The position numbers and the translations under genes were made by a program. The notes under the pieces are model-generated. The model was given only the letters and a program-made list of their open reading frames with translations, had not been told where the DNA came from and did not search any database. Of a stretch of DNA of 64,000 nt, positions 33,540 to 41,862 are shown piece by piece. The stretch covers positions 94,025-158,024 of the forward strand of contig DSEQ01000037.1 of the NCBI GenBank assembly GCA_011056555.1, written 5' to 3'. The stretch's first letter is position 1; each line of letters begins with the position of its first letter. This stretch comes from Candidatus Zixiibacteriota bacterium. GTDB lineage: Bacteria > Zixibacteria > MSB-5A5 > JAABVY01.

Positions 33540-33983
33540 CTCAACTCCTGTAATTGTGATTCAATTGCACCAATATATACGTAAGCAGTGTGCATGTCAA
33601 AGCGAGAATTTGGCGGTAATGCAGATATTGTATAGGGTGCCCCAAGCTTTAGGGAATGTTGATAAACCATGAAAGCAGCGATATTCGTCATTGCGAGAGC
33701 GAAGCGACGCGGCAATCTCCGCCACTATTTTTTTGCGGCAACCGCGGAGATTCCCACGGTCGTACTCGCCTCCGGCGGTACTCCCTCGGAATGACGAGCG
33801 TCAGTTCTTATTTCAATATCTTTAACTTTGTCAACAAGCCATGCAGATTGGGTCACCCAATGCAGCAAACAGAATCCCTTCGAGGTTCTGCCGGATCGTG
33901 CGCCGCCTTAACTGGGCACACCAGGAGGTACGTCCGGCACGATTTCGTGAGCGGCACTATGTCAAATCTCAGGGAGATTTGAC
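33540..33983. other. 444-base intergenic repeat island right of the aconitase-family gene
   Basis: Non-coding. It holds the MITE-like element at 33686-33796, a perfect palindrome ATTGGGT-C-ACCCAAT at 33847-33861, a pair of distant arms ATCGTGC / GCACGAT around 33896-33943, and the edge of a diverged copy of the 32-bp repeat (33961-33987). The rest shows no gene. Confidence 0.7.
33686..33796 (+). repeat. MITE-like element B with terminal inverted repeats
   Basis: A 111-base relative of the element at 32061-32185, in opposite orientation: it starts CGTCATTGCGAGAGCGAAG, carries GGCAATCTC and CGCGGAGATT segments in the same order and ends CTCGGAATGACG. The central part differs. Together the two copies bracket the aconitase-family gene as inverted repeats. 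Confidence 0.8.
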
Positions 33984-33987
33984 CTAC
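33961..33987 (-). repeat. diverged copy of the 32-bp palindromic repeat, overlapping a gene end
   Basis: On the minus strand it reads GTAGGTCAAATCTCCCTGAG and then ATTTGAC, matching the copies around arsM except in the loop. The stem GTCAAATCTC / GAGATTTGAC is preserved by paired changes. Its GTAG provides the TAG stop of the winged-helix gene at 33984. Confidence 0.8.
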
Positions 33988-35210
33988 ATTAACTTCGAAA
34001 GTTTACTTTTCAATGATTGGGGCGATGTCTTTTTTATATCCACTTTATCCAATCCCGAGAATTTTGCAAGGCGTAACGCGGCGGAAGCTAGTTCTTTTGA
34101 TAGAGTCATGTTTATCTTCACCCCGTCTTCGATCTGGATCAGGTTGAAAACCAGGGTCGAGTTCTTGCGGTCGGCTTTGGGATCAATGCGGCCGATGAAA
34201 TCGAGTTTATACAAAATCGGCATGACATAATAACCGTATTTGCGCTTCGATTTGGGGGAATAAACCTCCCAGGCATACTCAAAACCAAAGATGTCCTTAA
34301 TCAAATCGCGATTAAAAATCAGATTATCCAGCGGCGCCAAAAAGCGCACCCGATTATCAGGTCTATATTTTCCGGCTGCAAGCAGGTCTTCACAATCGTC
34401 TCTCATAATCAGGTATCTCTTTTTGACACCTTCGATTTCCAGCTCAAGTATCTCACCTTTTTTGATTAATGGCTCCACTAATGCAATTCGCTCAGGCTTT
34501 TTCAGATGCATATTGCCGAAACGCCAGAAACTAAGATCGCCGATATGATAAGTGCGGAAATGCTTGCGCAGCATGAAGTCCTGATATTCTTTCTGCCCGG
34601 CTGGTTGTGTACTAACATGATCTGGAAGCACCCGCTCCGGCAGATTGTAAACGCGTTTGCCGTTGTCGCGATGGGAGGTCATCAGCATTCCGGAATACCA
34701 CATATAATCCAGCGCCGCTGTAGTAACCTTCAGACCCGGGCTGTAGCCCCAGGAGACCCTGCTTTCGGTTTTAAAATACGAAGCGGGAAGAGCGCCATGC
34801 TTTTCAATTTCGGATTTGAGGTGCTTGACAAGGCCCAATATTTTTTCACCCTTTGCCAGCTTGACAAGATGAGCTTTTATTTCCTTTCCTATGGATTGCT
34901 GTTTGACCAGATGATAACGGTATTCCTCGGCCGGCACAAAGCAGAGTGCATTGAAGTAAGCCTCGATCATCTTGCGCTCATCATAAGCGATCTTTTCAAT
35001 CATATGGGACTTATAGTTATCGAAGCGGTTGATCAGCACTAGATCCTGATTACGTTCGACAATCCGCAGGGGATCCATCTGCACACATTCGAGCGGAAGG
35101 ATATGCTCATATTCGACATGTTTAATTTTACGATGAGGTTTAAAACGCCCGAAATTGCGGCTTATCAAAAATTTTCTAACAAGGTTCTTGCTGACTTTGG
35201 CCAGGGACAT
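33984..35210 (-). CDS. winged-helix DNA-binding protein of the YcaQ/AlkZ family
   Basis: 408-residue protein of the HTH_42 (DUF1006) family, which includes the interstrand-crosslink DNA glycosylases AlkZ of Streptomyces and YcaQ/AlkX of E. coli. The catalytic QxD-type motif is visible in LECVQMDPLRIVERNQDLVL (Gln-Met-Asp), and YFNALCFVPAEEYRYH, RRDNG-like HRDNGKRVYNLPERVLP and RFLAPLDNLIFNRDLIKDIF are typical. A role in unhooking alkylated or crosslinked bases is plausible. The stop codon lies within a repeat element, so the last residues may not be original. Confidence 0.85.
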   Translation of the reverse strand: MSLAKVSKNLVRKFLISRNFGRFKPHRKIKHVEYEHILPLECVQMDPLRIVERNQDLVLINRFDNYKSHMIEKIAYDERKMIEAYFNALCFVPAEEYRYHLVKQQSIGKEIKAHLVKLAKGEKILGLVKHLKSEIEKHGALPASYFKTESRVSWGYSPGLKVTTAALDYMWYSGMLMTSHRDNGKRVYNLPERVLPDHVSTQPAGQKEYQDFMLRKHFRTYHIGDLSFWRFGNMHLKKPERIALVEPLIKKGEILELEIEGVKKRYLIMRDDCEDLLAAGKYRPDNRVRFLAPLDNLIFNRDLIKDIFGFEYAWEVYSPKSKRKYGYYVMPILYKLDFIGRIDPKADRKNSTLVFNLIQIEDGVKINMTLSKELASAALRLAKFSGLDKVDIKKTSPQSLKSKLSKLM

Positions 35211-35309
35211 AAATCTCCGTTAATTTTGGTAATTCTAAATCCAATTTACGCCACCTGGAAAATAATGTTATCACTTTTTGCGGATTATATGAAGAAAATG
35301 ATTCGAATG

Positions 35310-37598
35310 CTAATCCACATGGCAAAGTACGGCCTTGTAGGGATTTAATATGAAGTTCTTTGGCTTATAGGGCATTGGCTTGGACCGATAAACGGTCTCA
35401 TGTCCCTTCACCCAGAATTTCAGGATCGTATGTGAATCATTTTCGAATTCCACCACCAGAGGCACCACCATCTTGAAATTCTCCGGAACATCCTCGGTTT
35501 TAATAGTGGCCTGCACAATATAATTGCCATCTTCCTCCAGCACCTCATATTCAGGTTTATATCTGGGGATTTCTGTGCTGAAAATCCATTGATCAAAAAA
35601 CCAGGCCATATCCATGCCAAAATATCTTTCAGTCAGGTCTTGAAAATCCCGGGTAGAGGCTTTCTTTCCTGAATAGGCCTTCACAAAACGCTGCATCATC
35701 CTGACAAAATTGTCGTCGGAGTGGTTATCGTAGTCGTGCAGCATCATCCTGAGCATATGGAGAACATAAGCTCCTTTGGTATACACCAATGTGCTGTAAT
35801 CCTGGGACTCGGTTGAAGCCAGCCGGCCGCCCAGCCAGATTGGCCCCGCTTCCGAGCCCTCTGACCATGATCCGGTGTACAGGGAACCTTTTTGAGTAAT
35901 TATATCCTTCCAGTCATCCAGTAGTCTAAGGAACCGCTTGTTGTCGCCGTCTTTGGTCTGCACGAACCATGCGGAGGTGTATTCCGCAAAACCTTCGGAC
36001 ATCCACTGGTCGTGATATGATTTAAAGTGCACGATTGTAGGCCACCATTGATGTGCGACCTCATGGGCTCGAAACGCATCCATCTCGAATCCCTTGTCAC
36101 GGTCGTCGCGTTCGAAGCTGGCCCATCCAAGATGCAGAAGGCCCGGAAAGCTCTGACCATGCGCGAGCGGTATTTCGGTTACCAGCAGCCTGTCGTACGG
36201 ATAAGCCCCGTAGACATTGGTACAGAATTCCACCGCCGCGGTAACATCTTCAGCGGTGACATCAAGCATGTTGGGTCCGAACAATCTTCCCCGATGACTG
36301 GCGTCGGAACGGAAAATCTTGATTTCCGGAAGGCCGGGCTGGACAACAGTAAGAGAATCGAACCAGCCGTAATTAAATCCCACTACCTGAATTGGATCTT
36401 TGTTCTCCCATACAGTGTAGCGCCAGTCGCCGTCCACACTATCCTTGACTTTATCCCCGCAGGATAGAAACCTCAGCCACTCAGGAGTCCTGTATCTCAA
36501 ACTGAAAGTGGCCTTGTTGCGAAATCCAAGTTCAGGATACCATCCTGCCGGGGCGAGCAGATAGAAATCGCCCCAGACCGACTTCTTGATCACATCGCCG
36601 GATTCATAATAAAAAATAAGGGTGTCTACCTCTCCCTGCATCAGGGGACGATTGAAAAAGACGGTGCTGAAATAGGCATCATCTTCCTTGAATTTATCGA
36701 ATGCCAGACTGGTCCCGTCAGACGTCTTTACGGAATCCATATCGATCTGGTCTGAATGATTAAACCACAGGCGTATCAGGCTGTCCTGATTCGATTGGAA
36801 GATCAGTTTGCATTCGGCGATCAGATCGGTGTTCTGTTCGATTGTGGTATTTATATCGTAATGGAGAGGGTAGGCTTGATCGATTTGTTCGCGTTCATAA
36901 ATGTCCTTTCCGGACTGATAATGCTCCGAGGGGAAAAACCTGGTGATAACCTCTATGACCTGGTGACCCATCACGGATTTAAACTCCACAAGTTCGACCG
37001 ATTCGGTATTGGTTGGATCATATTGAAAAACGAAGTCATCACCGGTATCGAATATAGTCAGAAGATATGGATTTTCCTTGGATGTATACAGCCTGGGGAT
37101 CATGGCCGAAGCGGCATCGATTGAGTAGTCCTTGAGTTTGCCGAGGAAACGCTTGACCCTCGAATTTAATTTTCCACTTTTTTCCTCGGACCGCAGCTCC
37201 AGGTGTGAAAAAAATTCCTCATAAATATCCTGTGAGAAGAAAAACAGGCCGTCATCAAATTCCTTGTCGAAGTCCTTCTCGCCTGTGAATTTTTCAATCG
37301 AGAATTTTTCGATAGGAGTCGGCCCGACCACGCGGCATCTGCCCTTGCCGTCAAAGTAAAATCCGATTGTATGGCCTGCAATAGTGTTGAGAAAATATAT
37401 AGTGCCTTCACCGAAAGTGAAAGTAGCCGCATCCATGCTGAACTCGAAATCTTCAACCTCCCAGGATTTTTCGAAATCCGGACGTATTTTCCGGATACTG
37501 TCATAGACAGCTTCATAGTTTTCTTTTGTGAACTGCGCATTGGCCATGCCTGAAAGGATCAAAATGCAGATGACAGTCAAAATAATAATTCGATTCAT
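35310..37598 (-). CDS. secreted M1-family zinc metallopeptidase
   Basis: 762-residue gluzincin with a signal peptide (NRIIILTVICILILSGMANA). The zinc site is HEVAHQWWP followed 18 residues later by WMSEGFAEYTSAWF (HExxH-x18-E). The usual GAMEN exopeptidase motif is replaced by TEIPLAHGQSFPGLLHLGWA, as in a subgroup known from Bacteroidota, so true aminopeptidase activity is uncertain. The N-terminal 350 residues form a family-specific beta-rich part. The C-terminal part has the helical M1 segment (FVRMMQRFVKAYSGKKASTR). Probable role: extracytoplasmic peptide breakdown. Confidence 0.88.
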   Translation of the reverse strand: MNRIIILTVICILILSGMANAQFTKENYEAVYDSIRKIRPDFEKSWEVEDFEFSMDAATFTFGEGTIYFLNTIAGHTIGFYFDGKGRCRVVGPTPIEKFSIEKFTGEKDFDKEFDDGLFFFSQDIYEEFFSHLELRSEEKSGKLNSRVKRFLGKLKDYSIDAASAMIPRLYTSKENPYLLTIFDTGDDFVFQYDPTNTESVELVEFKSVMGHQVIEVITRFFPSEHYQSGKDIYEREQIDQAYPLHYDINTTIEQNTDLIAECKLIFQSNQDSLIRLWFNHSDQIDMDSVKTSDGTSLAFDKFKEDDAYFSTVFFNRPLMQGEVDTLIFYYESGDVIKKSVWGDFYLLAPAGWYPELGFRNKATFSLRYRTPEWLRFLSCGDKVKDSVDGDWRYTVWENKDPIQVVGFNYGWFDSLTVVQPGLPEIKIFRSDASHRGRLFGPNMLDVTAEDVTAAVEFCTNVYGAYPYDRLLVTEIPLAHGQSFPGLLHLGWASFERDDRDKGFEMDAFRAHEVAHQWWPTIVHFKSYHDQWMSEGFAEYTSAWFVQTKDGDNKRFLRLLDDWKDIITQKGSLYTGSWSEGSEAGPIWLGGRLASTESQDYSTLVYTKGAYVLHMLRMMLHDYDNHSDDNFVRMMQRFVKAYSGKKASTRDFQDLTERYFGMDMAWFFDQWIFSTEIPRYKPEYEVLEEDGNYIVQATIKTEDVPENFKMVVPLVVEFENDSHTILKFWVKGHETVYRSKPMPYKPKNFILNPYKAVLCHVD

Positions 37599-37713
37599 GG
37601 TTTTCTCTCCCCGTTTTGCGAATGTCTATTATAAAATATAGACGCCGGGATTGAATGCAAGTCAAAAAGATTTTACAGATCGGCAGGGGAATGGTTCACG
37701 CAGTCTAGGACCT

Positions 37714-38364
37714 TTATCCGGAAATATATTCCTGCAGGGTAACTGAATCATTCTCGAACATTCGAGCACGCAGATATTCGAAAATTCGATAGAGCCTGTC
37801 GGCCTCAACAGAGCCGCGGAGAGTAAAAAGAAATTTTTGGGTCTGGCCATCATAGAACATTAAAGTGGGAAATCCGGATATATTGAATATATCCGGAAGG
37901 CCGGATTCGCTTAGAATCCGCCCGCGATATTCGACTCTTTCATTAGAATTGGTTTCGACTCGCACAGGCAGTACCTTATGCTCGAATGCTTCCAGAATTT
38001 CCGCTCCTGTAAAAACATCAGATTCCATCTGGTCGCAAGGAGCACAGTTCTCGGAGCGAAAGAACAGCATGGCAAAGCGGCTCTCACCCTCGATTTCGGA
38101 TAATGCCTGATTGAATTGACGCCAGGGGATAGAGTCCGACAGAACCCCTTTAACTTTACCGGATTCATCTGCAACTGTAGTTGTGTCTATTAGGGACTCT
38201 GAGGAATCGGCTGACTGCTCTGTAGTACCTGTTTCGATTTCGCGCTGATCCGCGACGACCGTCAGCCCCACAACAAGTAAAGCCACTCCGACCAGCACTA
38301 AAAGCAGCCAGGTGACTTTGGAACCGTAATATGGATTTTTCTTTTCAGGCTCACGGCCCGTCAC
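37714..38364 (-). CDS. membrane-anchored thioredoxin-like protein
   Basis: 216-residue protein with one N-terminal transmembrane segment (VTWLLLVLVGVALLVVGLTV), a Ser/Thr/Glu-rich linker and a periplasmic thioredoxin fold from about residue 95. The redox motif is FFRSENCAPCDQMESDVF (CAPC), with a downstream cis-Pro segment SGFPTLMFYDG. Likely a thiol-disulfide oxidoreductase for envelope proteins. It follows the FmdB-like zinc-ribbon gene by 12 bases in one operon. Confidence 0.85.
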   Translation of the reverse strand: MTGREPEKKNPYYGSKVTWLLLVLVGVALLVVGLTVVADQREIETGTTEQSADSSESLIDTTTVADESGKVKGVLSDSIPWRQFNQALSEIEGESRFAMLFFRSENCAPCDQMESDVFTGAEILEAFEHKVLPVRVETNSNERVEYRGRILSESGLPDIFNISGFPTLMFYDGQTQKFLFTLRGSVEADRLYRIFEYLRARMFENDSVTLQEYISG

Positions 38365-38376
38365 AGGTTATATCCC

Positions 38377-38562
38377 TCAAGTGAAGTTATTGCAGGAGGC
38401 CCCGCGTCCTCCTCCGGATGATCCCCCGCCGGTAACGAAAGCCGAGATCTTTTTTTCTGTCTTCTCAGATTTGCAATTGGGGCAGGCGGGCTTTTTGTCT
38501 CCATAGACAAGCTCCTCGAACTGCTGCCCGCATTCTTTGCATTTATATTCATACAGAGGCAT
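38377..38562 (-). CDS. FmdB-type small zinc-ribbon protein
   Basis: 61-residue protein beginning MPLYEYKCKECGQQFEELVY, the hallmark of the FmdB/CxxC_CXXC_SSSS regulatory family, with a second pair CPNCKS. The C-terminus GGGSSGGGRGASCNNF is the usual Gly/Ser-rich tail. A role in regulation or metal-protein assembly is assumed for the family. It overlaps the DUF6132 gene by 14 bases. Confidence 0.88.
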   Translation of the reverse strand: MPLYEYKCKECGQQFEELVYGDKKPACPNCKSEKTEKKISAFVTGGGSSGGGRGASCNNFT

Positions 38563-38764
38563 CTTCTGTCTTCTCCTTTTTCTTCCAGGGAAAGCTGAAA
38601 CTCAGCAGCAAGCCGATTATCCCACCGTAAACGATTGACATATAGGGATTTGAGGTTATGGGGCAATAGCCGCTCCTGCATCCGATGAAATAGTAATAAA
38701 GATAGCCGCCGCCCAATCCCGCCGCGATTATCAACATTTTTATTATCAACCACTTTGTTTTCAT
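38549..38764 (-). CDS. DUF6132 family small membrane protein
   Basis: 71-residue protein with two transmembrane segments separated by the family signature GCRSGYCPITSNPYMSIVYG. Members are found in Bacteroidota and relatives next to redox or rhodanese/thioredoxin genes; function unknown. The two cysteines of CRSGYC face one side of the membrane and may form a disulfide. First of three genes ending with the thioredoxin-like protein. Confidence 0.82.
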   Translation of the reverse strand: MKTKWLIIKMLIIAAGLGGGYLYYYFIGCRSGYCPITSNPYMSIVYGGIIGLLLSFSFPWKKKEKTEDASV

Positions 38765-38864
38765 GTCTCAATATCCGCTTTTTTAGCTTTTAGATGCAAA
38801 AAGGATGGAAAAGATTCAAAAAAAATCAATTTTTTCAATCTCCTCCGCCTGACTTTAAGCAAAA

Positions 38865-38972
38865 TTACTCTTTGGCCTCTTTGCCTGTCATGGTTTTGGC
38901 CAGGCAGAAGATCAAGAGTCCTGTTAAGCCGGCCCAGTATATAATCATGAATATCCAGCCGAATGTATTCAT
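38865..38972 (-). CDS. MetS-type small subunit of NSS transporter
   Basis: A 35-residue frame too short for usual gene finders: MNTFGWIFMIIYWAGLTGLL then IFCLAKTMTGKEAKE. One transmembrane helix with a short charged C-terminal end fits the MetS family of NSS transporter small subunits, first known from the MetPS methionine/alanine carrier of Corynebacterium. GAGG lies six bases before the ATG. It begins 8 bases after the stop of the NSS transporter gene, whose end carries the ribosome-binding site, so the two are coupled. Confidence 0.82.
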   Translation of the reverse strand: MNTFGWIFMIIYWAGLTGLLIFCLAKTMTGKEAKE

Positions 38973-38980
38973 ATCATACC

Positions 38981-40591
38981 TCAGGAGTTATTTTCCTGCT
39001 CTTCAAATTCATCCGAAATATCCAGTTCTCCCTTATGTCGTTTCCAGGCTATATACGTCAGGGCGCAGAGGATTATGAAAAGCGAGAGAAGGAAGAATCT
39101 GGCCATCAGCACATAGGGCTTGTGTTCCGGGTTAAATGGATTACCTCCGGGATCGGTATTCATCAGGATCACATCAAACCAGTTCTGGTAAAGCCAGACG
39201 CCTAGAATCGCGGCCAGGAAAAGGGGTGTAATATATTTAATCAGGATTCTGAAAATTACAGGTACCTTAATATTGGCCGCGCGGTGCAGTTCTTCCCAGC
39301 CTTTCTTCGATCCCAGCACCCATCCGAACAGGACTATTTCGATTAATGCTCCGATCACGATGATGAAATTGGCGGCCCAGAAATCTATATCATCCATAAC
39401 GCCGTATTTCAGGAACCAGATGGCTGGCTGACAAAGGATAAACATAAATGCGCCGACCAGCACGACCGCCTCGCCCCGGGAAAGACCGAATTCATTTTTG
39501 AGGAATGCCACTATGGGCTGTACGATAGAAATCGATGATGTCACCCCGGCCAGAAAGAGCATAAAGAACCAGATGAAGCCAAATACCGCGCCGGCCGGGA
39601 TCTGCTGGAAGATCAGAGGCATTATTACAAAACCCATGGAGAAGGAGCCGGATGAGGCTATTTCCTGCACTGCCGCGGGATTCGGACCGAAAAATATAAA
39701 AGCCGCAGGAATTATAATAGAACCGGCCAATACCACTTCCGCAAATTCATTGGCGGTGGCCGAGGTCAGACCGGAAAGGGCAACATCGTCCCTTTGTCTC
39801 AAGTAACTTGAATAGGTAAGGATCACCCCCATGCCGACCGAGAGCGTGAAAAAGACCTGGCCTGCCGCCGCCAGCCATACCTGGGGATCCTTTAGCTTGG
39901 AGAAGTCCTGATTCCAGAGATAGCCCAGCCCGTTGACCGCATTGGCTGAAGGCTCCTGGCCGGGCGGCAGGGTCAGTACACGGACCGCCAGAATAATTCC
40001 CAGAACGAACAGGGTAGGGAGAGCGATATTGCAGACTTTCTCTATACCGCCACGCAAACCGAAATAGATTACAACGATATTTATAACAAATGTAATCAGA
40101 AATATAATATATGTGGTCGCAAAGGATCCTCCTTCGGTCACCCCCAGATACTGAAGCCAGAAATTGGTCATTTTATCGGCCTCGGCCGCGCTGGCCACCT
40201 CGGGCATTTTGCCGATTATGGAGAAGATGCTGTAGCCGAGTGTCCAGGATTCTATATAGCAGTAGTAAGAGAAAATCGCCAGCGGTCCGAAAACTGCCAT
40301 CACGCCGACATATTTCAGAATCCGCCCTTTGGGTCTGAGGGCCTGAAATATCCCCGGTCCGGAGGAGTGCCCGAATTGCCCGCCGTAGCGTCCCAGGGTC
40401 CATTCCACCCACACAAGCGGTATCCCGACGACAATGAGCGCGACCAGGTATGGAATCATGAAGGCGCCCGGACCAAACTTGCCGGCCTCAGTTGGAAATC
40501 GCAGAAAGTTTCCCAGGCCGACCGCCGATCCGGAAACCGCCAGGATCACTCCCAGCTTTGTTCCCCAGCGTTCACGGACTAACTTCGGCAT
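38981..40591 (-). CDS. sodium-dependent neurotransmitter:sodium symporter (NSS) family transporter
   Basis: 536-residue NSS/SNF carrier with about eleven to twelve transmembrane segments, importing amino acids with sodium. TM1 is GVILAVSGSAVGLGNFLRFP (conserved GSAVGLGNxWRFP with the Na+/substrate site; here Leu instead of Trp); GQVFFTLSVGMGVILTYSSY is the TM6 signature. MetS next to it suggests a methionine/alanine-type MetP function. The substrate is inferred from that pairing only. Confidence 0.92.
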   Translation of the reverse strand: MPKLVRERWGTKLGVILAVSGSAVGLGNFLRFPTEAGKFGPGAFMIPYLVALIVVGIPLVWVEWTLGRYGGQFGHSSGPGIFQALRPKGRILKYVGVMAVFGPLAIFSYYCYIESWTLGYSIFSIIGKMPEVASAAEADKMTNFWLQYLGVTEGGSFATTYIIFLITFVINIVVIYFGLRGGIEKVCNIALPTLFVLGIILAVRVLTLPPGQEPSANAVNGLGYLWNQDFSKLKDPQVWLAAAGQVFFTLSVGMGVILTYSSYLRQRDDVALSGLTSATANEFAEVVLAGSIIIPAAFIFFGPNPAAVQEIASSGSFSMGFVIMPLIFQQIPAGAVFGFIWFFMLFLAGVTSSISIVQPIVAFLKNEFGLSRGEAVVLVGAFMFILCQPAIWFLKYGVMDDIDFWAANFIIVIGALIEIVLFGWVLGSKKGWEELHRAANIKVPVIFRILIKYITPLFLAAILGVWLYQNWFDVILMNTDPGGNPFNPEHKPYVLMARFFLLSLFIILCALTYIAWKRHKGELDISDEFEEQENNS

Positions 40592-40909
40592 AAAGGCAAA
40601 TCCTTTCTACAGGGCAAAATTGTTGTCCATCTATATGCTCGGATTTAAGACTGATTTTAGCAATATTGTGGAAATTGGGCAAGTTTTTTTTATAGGCAGT
40701 GCCTGCCTGCCAGGATTAAGGGAGGGATATACAGAATACTATAGCCGCACGGGCTGTCAAACTCAGCATCAGCCGCCTTTGGATTTTCGAATGAGGATTA
40801 CAAATGCCACAAGCAGAAGTATTATAAGTAATGTCTGCAAGCTGTTCCTTTCTCTTTAAACCGTTTAAACGCTGTATGCAGATGATTGTTCGTGAGATAA
40901 GTATAATTT
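40592..40909. other. 318-base gap between NSS transporter and PAS-protein genes
   Basis: Contains the possible 23-residue membrane peptide gene at 40769-40840 (listed separately). The part next to the transporter (40592-40768) must hold its promoter but no convincing -35/-10 pair is seen on the minus strand. Confidence 0.4.
40769..40840 (-). CDS. possible 23-residue single-span membrane peptide
   Basis: On the minus strand a TTG at 40840, six bases after AAAGG, opens a 23-codon frame: QTLLIILLLVAFVILIR then KSKGG and a TGA stop. It is one hydrophobic helix with a positive C-terminus, like many small membrane proteins. The frame is bounded upstream by a stop, so TTG is the only start. It lies 69 bases after the PAS-protein gene on the same strand. 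Short length and TTG start leave room for chance. Confidence 0.4.
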   Translation of the reverse strand: MQTLLIILLLVAFVILIRKSKGG

Positions 40910-41761
40910 TTACCAGCGGACTTCAGGTTTGGGAGGAGAGGATTCTTCAATGTTTAAAAGATTCTTTTCAGCCTTTTCAATTTCAGGATCCACAAGGAAA
41001 CATGCAATCGCAGACATTTCGTTATGATCATTAACCAGCGGGGCGGTGGTGAGACGCATCTTGACAGGAGTGCCGTCAGTTTTTCTGCAGAGAATAATAC
41101 AGTCATAACCGCCCTTCCTGGTCTGGCGGATCACATGTTCCTGAATTTCCTCCGGCTCGATACCGGTGATTAAAACTGACAGATTCTTACCCTTTAAATT
41201 GTCCAATTTTGTGTCAAACAAATGTTCCGCGCTCTTGTTCAGATAGAGTATCTTGCCGTGAGCATCCAGTTTGATAATAGGAATCAGTGCGGACTGCACT
41301 ATTTTGGACAATTCACGGTTTTCCCGCTGGGCATTCTTCAGCTCGGTTATATCCACTATGTTCACCATCAAAGCCGGCTTGCCATTATATGTCATGCGGG
41401 CGGATCTCACCATAATATCGAGGATGATTCCGTCTTTCCTCATCGCCTTCAGTTCGAATTGCTGGCTAATATCCTCCCCGGAAATCTTCTTATGGGCACG
41501 CTCTTTAACAATTTCACGATACTCGGGATGTACGAAGTCCCAGATTTGAGAACCGCTGTATTCATTCTCATCGTATCCAAACATCTCTTCAAAACGGGAA
41601 TTGGCATAAATGATGCGCTCATCCGAGTAGATTATTATACCGACCAGACTGTTTTCGATGAGCGTTTGATACTTGCGCTCTGACTCGATAACCAACTCCC
41701 GGACGACTTCCTGAATTTCAGAGTTGTTGATTCGCTCTTTCATAAACTCATTATTCTGCAC
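40910..41761 (-). CDS. PAS-PAS protein without output domain
   Basis: 283-residue protein with two PAS domains: about 28-140 (ERKYQTLIENSLVGIIIYSD; IWDFVHPEYREIVKERAHKK; VNIVDITELKNAQRE) and about 150-260 (LSKIVQSALIPIIKLDAHGK; YLNKSAEHLFDTKLDNLKGK). No kinase, GGDEF or helix-turn-helix follows; residues 262-283 are a short Pro/Glu tail. Such proteins can sense ligands and act through partner kinases. The style of the first PAS resembles those of the large kinase at 59.6-63.8 kb. Partner unknown. Confidence 0.85.
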   Translation of the reverse strand: MQNNEFMKERINNSEIQEVVRELVIESERKYQTLIENSLVGIIIYSDERIIYANSRFEEMFGYDENEYSGSQIWDFVHPEYREIVKERAHKKISGEDISQQFELKAMRKDGIILDIMVRSARMTYNGKPALMVNIVDITELKNAQRENRELSKIVQSALIPIIKLDAHGKILYLNKSAEHLFDTKLDNLKGKNLSVLITGIEPEEIQEHVIRQTRKGGYDCIILCRKTDGTPVKMRLTTAPLVNDHNEMSAIACFLVDPEIEKAEKNLLNIEESSPPKPEVRW

Positions 41762-41862
41762 CGACGGTTCCCCCTGTCTCCAAATCCCCGGATAATTCCG
41801 GTATTATATCTTATCGGTCAAAAGCCCATTTTTCCGCACATGCAAGGCGAGAAAGCATTCCA

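Noticed and set aside
38771..38850. A 25-codon TTG-started frame on the minus strand whose stop overlaps the DUF6132 start (ACATGA)
   Set aside because: The start is only three bases from GGAGG, the composition (Phe/Lys runs) is that of AT-rich spacer, and no recognisable pattern is present.
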